From positions 102,100,158 to 102,164,157 of the forward strand of contig NC_085139.1 of NCBI RefSeq assembly GCF_024139115.2: a DNA stretch of 64,000 nucleotides, given 5' to 3'. Made by a program: the position numbers and the translations under genes. The DNA is from Armigeres subalbatus (lineage: Eukaryota > Arthropoda > Insecta > Diptera > Culicidae). Numbering within the stretch: position 1 is the stretch's first letter; each line of letters opens with the position of its first letter. This document shows, one piece after another, positions 47,938-58,926 of this stretch. The notes beneath the pieces are model-generated. The model ran no database searches. It was not told the origin of the DNA and saw nothing but the letters and a program-made list of their open reading frames with translations.

Positions 47938-48000
47938 GCTTAGTGTTCATTCAGAATTTCCACAATTATTACCTGCTTACCTACTAAGCCAAGTTACATG
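47938..48000 (-). mobile_element. Short SINE fragment
   Basis: Complement of the SINE segment containing AGTGTTCATTCAGAA, CCACAATTATTACCTGC and CTAAGCCAAGTTAC, diverged; it abuts the TTTCGCGG array. Confidence 0.65.
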
Positions 48001-48099
48001 CATAAGGAAGGCCTTCAAGAATATGAATATGATATAATGAAGAGATAATCTGCTTTCTTTACTTTGTTACGGATAGACGTTTTTATGAATAATCATTTA

Positions 48100-48316
48100 T
48101 TTCTTCCTTTCGCCTAATATCGAGAAATGGTAGCGTCTATCCGCTTTGTACCAGGCAGACGCTACCATTTAAAGAAGACATTAATCATTCCTCCCCTTTA
48201 AACCGGGTAAATTTGTTCTTTTAAAGAAGATTTAATGGACTCCTTTCGCAGTATACCGGGCAGACGCATCCATTTAAAGAATGCATTATCAGCTCCTTTC
48301 GCCTTATACTGAGCAG
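48100..48316. repeat. Dispersed ~52-bp repeat, cluster 2
   Basis: About four units with GTACCAGGCAGACGC, ATTTAAAGAAGA and CCTTTCGC motifs. The cluster ends where the reverse-transcriptase fragment starts. Confidence 0.8.
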
Positions 48317-48784
48317 ATGCTTATAGACTTGAAAAAGGCTTTCGACACATTAAACCATGACATTTTGTTAAGGAAACTAAATGCCTACGGGATAAGGGGA
48401 ATCGCATTACAATTATTCGCTAGTTACCTATCTAACAGACAGCAATACGTTGTTATTAATAATAACAGAAGCTCTGAAACTGTTATCTCCCATGGAGTTC
48501 CGCAGGGTAGCAATATCGGGCCAATACTGTTTTTAGTGTACATGAATGATCTGAGTAGTTTGCCACTGCACGGTTTACCAAGGTTGTTTGCAGACGACAC
48601 TGCTCTATTTTACCCAAATAGTGACCCTCATATGATGATTGAGTCTATAAATCATGATTTAAAATTATTAAAAGTGTATTTTTCGAGTAACCTTCTGTCC
48701 CTCAACTTAATGAAAACAAAGTACATGGTTTTTAAGTCATCTAAAAGCAATAACTTCTGCCCTTTATACCAACACTTCTCATAA
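48317..48784 (+). pseudogene. CR1/L2-like reverse transcriptase fragment
   Basis: The protein starts inside RT motif A (LIDLKKAFDTLNHDILL), followed by FASYLSNRQQYV, GVPQGSNIGPILFLVYMNDL and the catalytic FADDTALF, then LLSLNLMKTKYMVF. These are classical non-LTR RT motifs of the CR1/L2 group and differ from the RTE type at 7532. Everything upstream (endonuclease and N-terminal RT) is missing because the element is 5'-truncated at the 52-bp repeat. The apparent start codon belongs to the fusion with that repeat, so the fragment is not a functional gene. Confidence 0.9.
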
Positions 48785-49088
48785 CATTATACGACTTCTT
48801 GGTTTATGCGAGTTACAAACAATAATTATGGTTCATGGTATATTGCACAACACTACTCATTGTAATATAATTCTCAGCAATGTCACTCAACTTCATGCTA
48901 CGCGACAAGCTGGTAATTTGGCATTTGCAAGAGCTTCATCCACCCAAGGCCAACGTCGTTTTTCATATATAGCACCTCTTAAATATAATGCTTTACCTAA
49001 TGAATTGAAACATGTCTCAAATCCACACCTGTTTAAAATTAAAGCAAAGGAGTATCTTAAAGGAAAAATCAATGAATTCCTAATTTAA
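48785..49088 (+). pseudogene. C-terminal end of the same CR1/L2-like element, frame-shifted
   Basis: After a stop and frame change, the sequence encodes RRFSYIAPLKYNALPNELK and HLFKIKAKEYLKGKI, the usual end of CR1/L2-like ORF2. The thumb region between this and the RT motifs is shortened, implying an internal deletion. A short stem (GGAGAATATCTCC, about 49194-49206) follows in the presumed 3' UTR. Confidence 0.85.
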
Positions 49089-49387
49089 ATGTTAAAGCCA
49101 TTACGAACAAGTTAGTTTCTATGTAGATGTATTCATTTTGAGTTACGATTTAGTTTTTCGTTTGCTATTTTCATTCATCTGGATCCCTTAAAAGGAGAAT
49201 ATCTCCACTGGGATTCTGTTATGAAACTTTGATTAGTAATTTTCACTCTCGTATTTAGATTCATAGTTGTTTATCTTCTCAGCTTTTAAATTTAAATTAT
49301 TCTTATATTTTTGCTTTTTTTGTTGCCAGTTAATAAGCTGAGATAGTTGCGTCCATTACCAGGAAGTTCAAATTAGAGCTTCTTGGT

Positions 49388-49690
49388 GTGGGGGAGAGTG
49401 GCGGGCCATTAAAAAAAAAAATGCATCATTTTAAAGCAGGCATTAATCCTCTTTTCGCCTTACACCGGGCAGACGCACTCTTTTGTAGAAGGTATTATCA
49501 ACCCCTTTCGCCTTATACCGGCCAGATGCGATTAATCCGGCCAGATCTATTTAAAAAGGCGTTACCCCTCCCTTCGCCTTATACCGGGCAGATGCATCCA
49601 CTTAAAGAAAGCATTACCCCTCCTTTCTCCTGATACCGAGCAGACGCATCCATTCAAAGAAGGCATTATCAACTCCTTTCGCCTTGGGGT
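49388..49690. repeat. Dispersed ~52-bp repeat, cluster 3
   Basis: Four or five units with CCTTATACCGGGCAGA, ATCCACTTAAAGAAAGCATT and ACCCCTCCTTTC motifs. With cluster 2, it brackets the CR1/L2-like fragment. Confidence 0.85.
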
Positions 49691-49889
49691 CCTGGTCGGG
49701 TACGGGTTTAAGAAATAGAATACTGAATATCATTTTATTCAGTTTTGTTAATTGTTAAACTTGTTCGTTGTTTGGGCCTACATTTTTTTTCGATTTGAAA
49801 AGAGCCAGAAAATATCTAGTTTTAATTTTCCGGGCAAAACTTTAGTGCGGGCTTAAATAATTAAATTATGTCGGGTTCAGGTTAAGTAC

Positions 49890-50020
49890 GAGTTTACGAA
49901 TACAAAAATTCTCGGGTACGGGTCGGTTTCGGGTTTGACAAAAAAAAATCCGGGTTCGGGTCGGGTCCGGGTTTGAAGGAAATTTACAAATCAGGGTCGG
50001 ATTTGCAAAATGTGAAACCA
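49890..50020 (+). repeat. CGGGTT/CGGGTC-rich tract
   Basis: Degenerate hexamer-like runs such as CGGGTTCGGGTCGGGTCCGG. The inverted copy is at about 61085-61255. The units are too irregular for a telomeric repeat. Confidence 0.8.
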
Positions 50021-50214
50021 GACCATTCAAAGTAGGCATAATTTTTATTTCTTCAACTTAAATTCAATTAATTTTAATTTATTTTTCAGTAGATTTTCAG
50101 TTTAAGTGTTTGGCCACCTGGCCCTTCTTCTTTAGTTTTTTTTCCATGTTTCTTTCATATAGATAATTGTTTTGTGTTCCAATTTTACATTTTAACTCTG
50201 AGGAGGCATTAGTT

Positions 50215-50400
50215 AATGAAGTAGGCATAACCTTTCCCTTTGCTTTATAGCGGGCAGATGCGTTAATTCATAGAAGGGACTCCCCCTTTTCTTTTCTTTA
50301 TACCGAGCAAACATGTCCATTTCAAGAAGGCATTGCTTTCTTTGTGTTATACCGACCGGATGCAGTCATCCAAAGAAAGAATTACCATCTTTCATTATTT
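50215..50400. repeat. Dispersed ~52-bp repeat, left-arm copy
   Basis: Units with TATAGCGGGCAGATGCG, TATACCGAGCAAACATG and TATACCGACCGGATGCAG. The inverted counterpart is at about 60715-60900. Confidence 0.75.
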
Positions 50401-50603
50401 AAATCACAATTTAAAAAAAATAGCCCGGATTGCATGTAATTAAGTAGAAATCGGTAAATATTTCAATAATAATTATTTTAACTGAATTCCGCCAAATGGC
50501 ATTCCGCGGAATGACTTTCGGTGAAATGGTACAAATACCTATATATTTGGAAAAATAAATAAAAATATAAGAAAAATATATAAAGCTCTTTTAGTGGAAT
50601 GTA

Positions 50604-50836
50604 TTCAACCGTCTGAGACGAATTAAGTGCTCTCCATTTAATTCCACTAGTTAATTTTTGTTATCTTTGCAGATACGTATTTCGACCACAACTGTGTGGT
50701 CGTCTTCAGTGTCTCGTAAGTCGAGTCAAGTACGAGACACTGAAGACGCCAACACAGTTGTGGTCATACATATCTACAAAAAATAACGAAAATTAACTAG
50801 TGGAATTAAATAGAGTACTTAATTCGTCTTGAACAA
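50604..50836. mobile_element. Complete foldback (palindromic) element
   Basis: About 230 bp that reads as its own inverse around GTCGAGTCAAG. Each half has AAGTGCTCTCCATTTAATTC, ACTAGTTAATTT, CAGATACGTATTTCGACC and CTTCAGTGTCTCGTA motifs. Single halves occur at 5056, 21236 and, more diverged, at 51905 and 58365. No coding capacity. Confidence 0.88.
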
Positions 50837-50863
50837 TTTAAAAACTCAAATTTTTGAATCAAA

Positions 50864-51073
50864 ATGGAGAAATTGGCACCTCTGATTGATACTGCAAAGG
50901 ACTTGTTGAGATTTCTGTCAAAGTTGCTGAAAATCACATCATTTTTGCCGAAATATCAGTATTTATTTTGCTGGACACACGGCTGCGCGGATTTTTGCCG
51001 AGCTGCAGCAATTATTACTAAGTGTGTAAAGATTTACCATATAAAGACTATTTTCCGTAATGTTTCCGTATAA
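50864..51073 (+). CDS. Small ORF of unknown significance (left-arm copy)
   Basis: 69 codons beginning MEKLAPLIDTAKDLL. The right arm keeps the same frame open (68 codons) despite a 3-base deletion, and otherwise shows only one or two residue changes. That is weak evidence because the arms are young. No known domain, promoter or poly-A signal is apparent. Most likely a chance frame. Confidence 0.15.
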   Translation: MEKLAPLIDTAKDLLRFLSKLLKITSFLPKYQYLFCWTHGCADFCRAAAIITKCVKIYHIKTIFRNVSV

Positions 51074-51304
51074 GGAGCAAAATGAATGGTCTCTCGACAT
51101 CTGCTCAGATAAATACCTAAGAATTTTCCAAAATATATTCTCATGACAATTTAAACATTTCAAACTGCATAAACTTTGGATATTTCATCGAGAAAAATCG
51201 TGAATTTGTTGGTTGATAAATGGTAGCTCAAACTTCTTGTTTAGGCTTTTTTAAGTCCTGAGAAAATTCTTTAGGTTTTGAAATTATTCTTGGGTTTCAG
51301 ATTT

Positions 51305-51622
51305 ATCTTCTTCTTCTTCTTCTTCTTCTTCTTCTTTTTCTTATTGGCATTACATCCCCACACTGGGACAGAGCCGCCTCGCAGCTTAGTGTTCATTAAG
51401 CACTTCCACAGTTATTAACTGCTAGGTTTCTAAGCCTGGTTACCATTTGTGCATTCGTATATCATGAGGCTAACAGGATGATACCTTTATGCCCAGGGAA
51501 GTCGAGACAATTTCCAATCCGAAAACTGCCTGCCTAGACCGGCACCGGGAATCGAACCCTGCCACCCTCAGCATGGTCTTGCTTTGTAGACGCGCGTCTT
51601 ACCGCACGGCTAAGGAGGGCCC
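51305..51622 (-). mobile_element. Full-length tRNA-derived SINE ((AAG)n family)
   Basis: Minus-strand order: GGGCCCTCCTTAGCCGTGCG (A-box region), ACGCGCGTCTACAAAGCAAG, GGGTTCGATTCCCGGTGCCG (B box), body, then a long (AAG)n tail at 51305-51345. It is the best-preserved copy in the window and is present at the inverted position in the right arm, so it predates the inverted duplication. Confidence 0.93.
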
Positions 51623-51904
51623 CTTTATAAACTATTTAAATCTATGTCTAAAAATAATTATATAAATTTCTGTCATAAAAAAGTGCTGTTTTTACACACC
51701 AGCGAAGTTTTTCCGAATAAGTTAAAATCCATAACAAACATTATTGCACATTATTCTGTATGACTTGCCTCCAAAGTTGTGCTTTTCCAGTGATGAAGGG
51801 GAGGAAAATTTAAAAAAAATTATTAAAATCAAATAAAACAAACTTATCAGATTTCACTTGGCATAAGACGAACTATTTTATTTATTTGTAAACTTTGATC
51901 AGTA

Positions 51905-52005
51905 TATACTTGACACGACTTGAGAAACTAAAGACGTCTTTACTGTTGAAGTCTAAATACGTATACTTGTAAAGATAGCAAAGTAATGGAATTAAGTAGT
52001 GCATA
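51905..52005. repeat. Diverged half copy of the foldback family (left arm)
   Basis: GACTTGAGAAACTAAAGACG, GTTGAAGTCTAAATACGTAT, AGCAAAGTAATGGAATTAAG follow the family order. The inverted counterpart is at about 58360-58460. Confidence 0.65.
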
Positions 52006-52331
52006 AAAAATAAGGCCACTAAATAAGCACACAATTTCGTTTTCATCGGATTTGTTGAATAATGTTTTAGTAATACAAAATTTTTTTTTGCTTATTTAAT
52101 TTATTGCCCTTTCAAATTGAAGTTTTCGACCAAAATATATTAGGAGGAGACATAATTTTTGAAAATTATTAACTTCAAATAAAATCCATGTGCAGTGACA
52201 AATGCAAATGAAATTAAAAGTCACTATTTAGTCACTTTTCCTGCTGCTGAAAGTCACTATTTGGTCCCTTTTTTCGCCATCGTTGGTCACTAAAGTCACT
52301 ATTTTGAACATTATTGATCGCTACCAGCCCT

Positions 52332-52890
52332 GGAAATGAGAAGTAAGAAGTAGAAAGGAAGAAATAAGAAGTAAAAGTGACAAGTGAGAAATGTGATGTG
52401 AGAAGTGAGGAACGGAGAAGTAAGAAAAAAGGAAAATAAAAAAGAAAGAAAGAAGAAAGGAAGAAGAAGGAGATAATACAAAATGAATCAAAACACAAGA
52501 AACAAGGAGAACGCAAGTAACAGTAAAAGAGAAGGAAGATGGAAGAAATGAAGAACAAAGAGGAGAGAAATAAGAAAGAAAGAAGGAAGAAAGATCAAAT
52601 AAGGAAGAAAGGAGGAAAAAATAAGAACGAAAGAAGGAAGCAAGTAGGAAGAAAGAAGGAAAAAAGGAAGGGATAAAAAAGAAAAAAGGTGGAAAAAAGG
52701 AAGCAAGATGAAGGAAAGAAGAAGGAAAGAAGAAAGAAAATAAGAAAAAAGAAAGAAATTAGAAATCAAGAATATGAAATATTGAAGGAAAAAAGAAGTA
52801 GGAAAGAAGAAATGAGGAACAAGAATTAAATGAAGGGATAGAATAGAAAGAAAAAGGAAGATGAAATAAGAAGAGAGTAGAGAAAAGAAA
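52332..52890. repeat. Polypurine tract (left arm)
   Basis: About 560 bp almost entirely of A and G on the plus strand (AAGAAGGAAGAAAGAAGG type), with a heptamer-like edge (GAGAAGT) at 52332-52420. The mirror polypyrimidine tract is at 57466-58030. Such tracts favour triplex formation. The minus-strand Phe/Leu/Ser-rich frames are artefacts. Confidence 0.9.
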
Positions 52891-53007
52891 GACCTTTCGT
52901 CCTTTCGACTTTTTGTCCTTCGATCTTTTAACGCAGTATTTTTGTTTCGACCTTTTATCCCTTCGACCTTTTGTCCTTTCGACCTTCAAAATTTTGTCCC
53001 ACAACCC
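52890..53007. repeat. Short TTTCGACC/TTTTGTCC tandem repeat
   Basis: Six or so units of 15-18 bp with GACCTTTTGTCCTTTCGACC-type sequence between the purine tract and satellite D. The right-arm counterpart (57340-57466) has gained at least one unit. Confidence 0.85.
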
Positions 53008-55434
53008 TCAAATTGCCAGCAGAATCTGTCTCACATTTCCAACGGAATCTGTCCCTAATTGCCAACGGAATCTGTCTCAAATTGCTAACGGAATTTATCC
53101 CAAATTGCCAACGGAATCTGTCTCAATTTTTCAACGGAATCTGCCTCAGATTCCCAATGGAATCTGTCTCAGATTCCTAACGGAATCTGCCGCAGGTTCC
53201 TAATGGAATATATCGTAGATTCCCAATGGAATCTGTCTTAGATTCCCAACGGAATCTGTCTCAGATTCCCAACAGAATCTGTCTCAGATTCTTAACGGCT
53301 TAACGGAATATGTCTCAGATTCTCAACAGAATCTGTCTCAGATTCCCAACGGAATGTGTCACAGATTCCCAACGGAATGTGTCACAGATTCCCAACGGAA
53401 GCTGTCTCAGATTAACATCGAAATCTGTCTCAGATTCCCATCGGAATCTGTCTCAGTTGCCCAACGGAATCTGTCTCAGATGCCCAACGGAATCTGGCTC
53501 AGTTGCCCAACGGAATCTTTCTCAAATGCCCAACGGAATCTGTCTCAGATTCCCAACGGAATGTGTCACAGATTCCCAACGGAAGCTGTCTCAGATTTAC
53601 ATCGAAATCTGTCTCAGATTCCCAACGGGCTCTGTCTCAGATTCCCAACGGAATCTGTCTCAGATTCCCAACGGAATCTGTCTCAGATTCCCAACGGACT
53701 CTGTCTCAGATTCCCAACGGACTCTGTCTCAGATTCCCAACGGAATCTGTCTCAGATTCCCAACGGAATCTGTCTCAGATTCCCAACGGAATCTGTCTCA
53801 GATTCCCAACGGAATCTGTCTCAGATTCCCAACGGAATCTGTCTCAGATTCCCAACGGAATCTGTCTCAGATTCCCAACGGAATCTGTCTCAGATTCCCA
53901 TCGGAATCTGTCTCAGATTCCCATCGGAATCTGTCTCAGATTCCCATCGGAATCTGTCTCAGATTCCCATCGGAATCTGTCTCAGATTCCCAACAGAATC
54001 TTTCTAAGATTCCCATCGGAATCTGTCTCAGTTTCCCAACGGAATCTTTCTTAGATTCCCAACAGAATCTGTCTCAGATTCTCAACGGAATCTGTCTCAG
54101 ATTCCCAACGGAATCTGTCTCAGATTCCCAACGGAATCTGTCTCAGATTCCCAACGGAATCTGTCTCAGATTCCCAACGGAATCTGTTCCAAAATCTATT
54201 TCAAATTCCCAACGGAAACTGTCTCAGATTCCCATCGGAATCTGTCTCAGGCTCCCATCGGAATATGTTTCCGATTCCCAACGCATACGGAATATGTCTC
54301 AGATTCCCAACAGAAACTGTGTGAGATTTCCATCGGAATCTGTTTCAAATTCCCAACGGATTCTGTCTCAGATACCCGACGTAAACAGTCTCAGATTTCA
54401 AACGAAATCTTTCTCAGATTCCCAACGGAATCTGTCTCAGATTCCCAACGGAATCTGTCTCAGATTCCCAACGGAATCTGTCTCAGATTCTCAACGGAAT
54501 CTGTCTCAGATTCTCAACGGATTCTGTCTCAGATTCCCAACGGAATCTGTCTCAGATTCCCAACGGAATCTGTCTCAGATTCCCAACGGATTCTGTCTCA
54601 GATGCCCAACGGAATCTGTCTCAGATTCCCAACGGAATCTGTCTCAGATTCCCAATGGAATCTGTCTCAGATTCCCAATGGAATCTGTCTCAGATTCCCA
54701 ATGGAATCTGTCTCAGATTCCCAACGGACTCTGTCTCAGATTCCCAACGGAATATGTCTCAGATTCCCAACAGAAACTGTGTGAGATTTCCATCGGAATC
54801 TGTTTCAAATTCCCAACGGATTCTGTCTCAGATACCCGACGTAAACAGTCTCAGATTTCAAACGAAATCTTTCTCAGATTCCCAACGGAATATGTCTCAG
54901 ATTCCCAACGGAATCTGTCTCAGATTCCCAACGGAATCTGTCTCAGATTCCCAACGGAATCTGTCTCAGATTCCCAACGGAATCTGTCTCAGATTCCCAA
55001 CGGAATCTGTCTCAGATTCCCAACGGAATCTGTCTCAGATTCCCAACGGAATCTGTCTCAGATTCCCAACGGAATCTGTCTCAGACTCCCAACGGAATCT
55101 ATCTCAGATTCTCAACGGAATCTGTCTCAGATTCCCAACGGAATCTATCCCAGATTCCCAATGGAATCTGTCTCAGATTCCCAATGGAATCTGTCTCAGA
55201 TTCCCAATGGAATCTGTCTCAGATTCCCAACGGAATCTGTCTCAGATTCCCAACGGAATATGTCTCAGATTCCCAACGGAATCTGTCTCAGATTCCCAAC
55301 GGAATCTGTCTCAGATTCCTATCGGAATCTGTCTCATATTCCCATCGGAATCTGTCTCAGATTCCCAACGGAATATGTCTCAGATTCCCATCGGAATCTG
55401 TCTCAGGCTCCCATCGGAATCTGTCTCAGATTCC
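53008..55434 (+). repeat. Satellite D, left block: 23-bp hairpin unit
   Basis: About 105 units. Arms CAGATTCC and GGAATCTG surround the loop CAAC (variants CATC, CAAT), with a three-base TCT linker. Outer units (53008-53110) are diverged (AATTGCC in place of GATTCCC), and the core is nearly uniform. A variant cassette containing GTAAACAGTCTCAGATTTCA lies at 54381 and again at 54841, exactly 20 units apart. Long plus-strand frames (up to 724 codons) are artefacts of the 69-bp three-unit period. Confidence 0.97.
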
Positions 55435-55436
55435 GT

Positions 55437-57335
55437 TGGGAATCTGAAACACATTCCGTAGGGAATCTGAAACACATTCCGTAGGGAATCTGAGACAGAT
55501 TCCGATAGGGAATGAGACAGATTCCGATAGAATCTGAGACAGATTCCGTTGGGAATCTGAACAGATTCCGATGGGAATCTGAGACAGAGTCCGTTGGAAT
55601 CTGAGACAGATTCCATTAGAATCTGAGACAGATTCCATTGAGGAATCTGAGACAGATTCCATTGGGAATCTGGGATAGATTCCGTGGGAATCTGAGACAG
55701 ATTCCGTTGAGAATCTGAGATAGATTCCGTTGAGTCTGAGACAGATTCCGTTGGGAATCTGGACAGATTCCGTTGGGAATCTGAACAGATTCCGTTGGGA
55801 ATCTGAGACAGATTCCGTTGAATCTGAGACAGACTCCGTTTGGGAATCTGAGACAGATTTCGCTGAGAATCTGAGGCAGATTCCGTTGGGAATATGAGAC
55901 ATATTCCGTGGGGAATCTGAGACAGATTCCGTTGGAAATTGAGACAGATTCCGTTGGGAATCTGAGAAAGATTTCGTTTGAAATCTGAGACTGTTTACGT
56001 TGGGTATCTGAGACAGATTCCGTTGGGAATTTGAAACAGATTCCGATGGAAATCTCACACAGTTTCTGTTGGGAATCTGAGACACATTCCGTTGGGAATC
56101 TCAGACAGATGCGTTGGGAATCGGAAACAGATTCCGATGGGAGCCTGAGACAGATTCCGATGGGAATCTGAGACAGTTTCCGTTGAGAATTTGAAATACA
56201 TTTTGGAACAGATTCCGTTGGGATTCTGAGAAAGATTTCGTTGGGAATCTGAGACAGATTCCGTTGGGATTCTGAGACAGATTCCGTTGAGAATCTGAGA
56301 CAGATTCTGTTGGGAATCTAAGAAAGATTCCGTTGAAACTGAGACAGATTCCGATGGGAATCTTAGAAAGATTCTGTTGGGAATCTGAGACAGATTCCGA
56401 TGGAATCTGAGACAGATTCAATGGGAATCTGAGACAGATTTCGATGGGAATCTGAGACAGATTCCGATGGAATCTGAGACAGATTCCGTTGAATCTGAGA
56501 CAGATTCCGTTGGGAATCTGAGACGAATTCCGTTGGGAATCTGAGACAGATTCCGTTGAATCTTAGACAGAGTCCGTTGGGAATCTGAGACAAATTCCGT
56601 TGGGAATCTGAGACAGATTCCGTTGGGAATCTGAGACAGAGTCCGTTGGGAATCTGAGACAGAGTCCGTTGGGAATCTGAGACAGATTCCGTTGGGAATC
56701 TGAGACAGAAACCCGTTGGGAATCTGAGACAGATTTCGATGTAAATCTGAGACGGCTTCCGTTGGGAATCTGTGAGCACATTCCGTTGGGAATCTGAGAC
56801 AGATTCCGTTGGGCATTTGAGAAAGATTCCGTTGGGCAACTGAGCCAGATTCCGTTAAGCATCTGAGACAGATTCCGTTGGGCAACTGAGACAGATTCCG
56901 TTGGGAATCTGAGACAGATTTCGATGTTAATCTGAGACAGCTTCCGTTGGGAATCTGTGACACATTCCGTTGGGAATCTGTGACACATTCCGTTGGGAAT
57001 CTGAGACAGATTCTGTTGAGAATCTGAGACATATTCCGTTAAGCCGTTAAGAATCTGAGACAGATTCTGTTGGGAATCTGAGACAGATTCCGTTGGGAAT
57101 CTAAGACAGATTCCATTGGGAATCTACGATATATTCCATTAGGAACCTGCGGCAGATTCCGTTGAGAATCTGAGACAGATTCGGTTGGGAATCTGAGGCA
57201 GATTCCGTTGAGAAATTGAGACAGATTCCGTTGGCAATTTGGGATAAATTCCGTTGGCAATTTGAGACAGATTCCGTTGGCAATTAGGGACAGATTCCGT
57301 TGGAAATGTGAGACAGATTCTGCTGGCAATTTGAG
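55437..57335 (-). repeat. Satellite D, right block (inverted)
   Basis: Same unit read on the minus strand, about 83 units. The 55490-56580 part has many one- to three-base deletions (for example GTTGAATCTG in place of GTTGGGAATCTG), unlike the clean left block. The inverted variant cassette (TGAAATCTGAGACTGTTTAC) is near 55979-55998. Confidence 0.96.
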
Positions 57336-57339
57336 AGTT

Positions 57340-57466
57340 GTGGGACAAAATTTTGAAGGTCGAAAGGACAAAAGGTCGAAGGGATAAAAGGTCGAAGGGA
57401 TAAAAGGTCGAAACAAAAATACTGCGTTAAAAGATCGAAGGACAAAAGTCGAAAGGACGAAAGGTC
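57340..57466. repeat. TTTCGACC/TTTTGTCC tandem repeat (right arm)
   Basis: Inverse of 52890-53007, with an extra GGTCGAAGGGATAAAA unit. Confidence 0.85.
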
Positions 57467-58030
57467 TTTCTGTTCTCTTCTCTCTTCTTATTTCATCTTC
57501 CTTTTTCTTTCTATTCTATTCCTTCCTTCAATTCTTTTTCCTCATTTCTTCTTTCTTACTTCTTTTTTCCTTCAATATTTCATCTTCTTTATTTCTAATT
57601 TCTTTCTTTTTTCTTTTTGCTTTCTTCTTTCCTTCATCTTGCTTCCTTTTTTCCACCTTTTTTCTTCCTTATTACTTCCTTTTTTTCCTTCTTCTTCCTA
57701 CTTGCTTTCTTCTTTCTTTTTTCTTTTTTTCTTCTTTTTTCCTTCTTTCTTCCTTATTTCATCTTTCTTCCTTCTTTCTTTCTTATTTCTCTCTTCTTTG
57801 TTCTTCATTTCTTCCATCTTTCTTCTCTTTTACTGTTATTTGCTTCCTCCTTCTTTCTTGTGTTTTGCTTCATTTTGTCTTATCTCCTTCTTCTTCCTTC
57901 CTTCTTTCTTTCTTTTTATATTTTCCTTTTTTCTTCCTTCTTTCTTACTTCTCCGTTCCTCACTTCTCACATCACATTTCTCACTTGTCACTTTTACTTC
58001 TTATTTCTTCCTTTCTACTTCTTACTTCAT
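57466..58030. repeat. Polypyrimidine tract (right arm)
   Basis: Mirror of 52332-52890 (CTTCTTTCTTTCC type). It differs from the left copy by many small indels, as expected of simple sequence. Confidence 0.9.
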
Positions 58031-58732
58031 TTCCAGGGCTGGTAGCGATCAATAATGTTCAAAATAGTGACTATATAGTGACCAACGATGGCGAAAAAAG
58101 GACCAAATAGTGACTTTCAGCAGCAGGAAAAGTGACTAAATAGTGACTTTAATTTCATTTGCATTTGTCACTGCACATGGATTTTATTTGAAGTTAATAA
58201 TTTCAAAAAATTATGTTCCTCCTAATATCTTTTGGTCAAAAACTTCAATTTGAAGGGGCAATAGATTAAATAAAAAACATATTTGTATTACTAAAACATT
58301 ATTCAACAAATTCGATGAAAACGAAATTGTGTGCTTATTTAGTGGCCTTATTTTTTATGCACTACTTAATTCCATTACTTTGCTATCTTTACAAGTATAC
58401 GTATTTAGACTTCAACAGTAAAGACGTCTTTAGTTTCTCAAGTCGTGTCAAGTATATACTGATCAAAGATTACAAATAAATAAATTAGTTCGTCTTATGC
58501 CAAGTGAAATCTGATAAGTTTGTTTTATTCGATTTTAATAATTTTTTAAAATTTTCCTCCCTTCATCACTGGAAAGCACAACTTTGGAGGCAAGTCATAG
58601 AATAATGTGCAATACTGTTTGTTATGGATTTTAACTTATTCGGAAAACTTCCGGCACAATTGTGTAAAACAGCACTTTTTATGAAAGAAATTTATATAAT
58701 TATTTTTAGACATAGATTTATATAGTTTATAA

Positions 58733-58926
58733 GGGCCCTCCTTAGCTGTGCAGTGTAAGACGCGCGTCTACAAAGCAAGACCATGCTGAGGGTGGCAGGG
58801 TTCGATTCCTGTGCCGGTCTAGGCAGGCAGTTTTGATTGGAAATTGTCTCGACTTCCTGGGCATAAAGGTATCATCCTGTTAGCCAACCTTCATGATATA
58901 CGAATGCACAAATGGTAACCAGGCTT
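58733..58926 (+). mobile_element. 5' part of a full-length SINE, split by an insertion
   Basis: Counterpart of 51305-51622: GGGCCCTCCTTAGC, ACGCGCGTCTACAAAGCAAG, GGGTTCGATTCCTGTGCCGG and the body as far as TAACCAGGCTT. Confidence 0.92.

Larger units (their letters stand above)
49838..55434 (+). repeat. Large inverted repeat, left arm
   Basis: From AAACTTTAGTGCGGG to the centre of satellite D. The right arm (55437-61271) repeats the same elements in reverse order and orientation: CGGGT-rich tract, 52-bp repeats, TTCCGCGGAA motif, foldback element, small ORF, SINE, purine tract, TTTCGACC repeats and satellite D. By eye the arms differ by only a few bases per hundred outside the array. Confidence 0.95.

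Noticed and set aside
49890..50020. Interstitial telomeric repeat
   Set aside because: CGGGTT/CGGGTC words are irregular, and the array is short and does not match a known insect telomere unit.
53310..55484. A 724-codon plus-strand open frame with a Ser/Gln/Asn-rich repeat
   Set aside because: It is the translation of satellite D; 3 x 23 bp gives a 23-residue period and overlapping frames are equally open. The frame even runs across the strand switch. No coding signal.
57617..58055. Phe/Leu-rich frames resembling membrane segments
   Set aside because: Translation of the polypyrimidine tract; same for the minus strand of 52332-52890.
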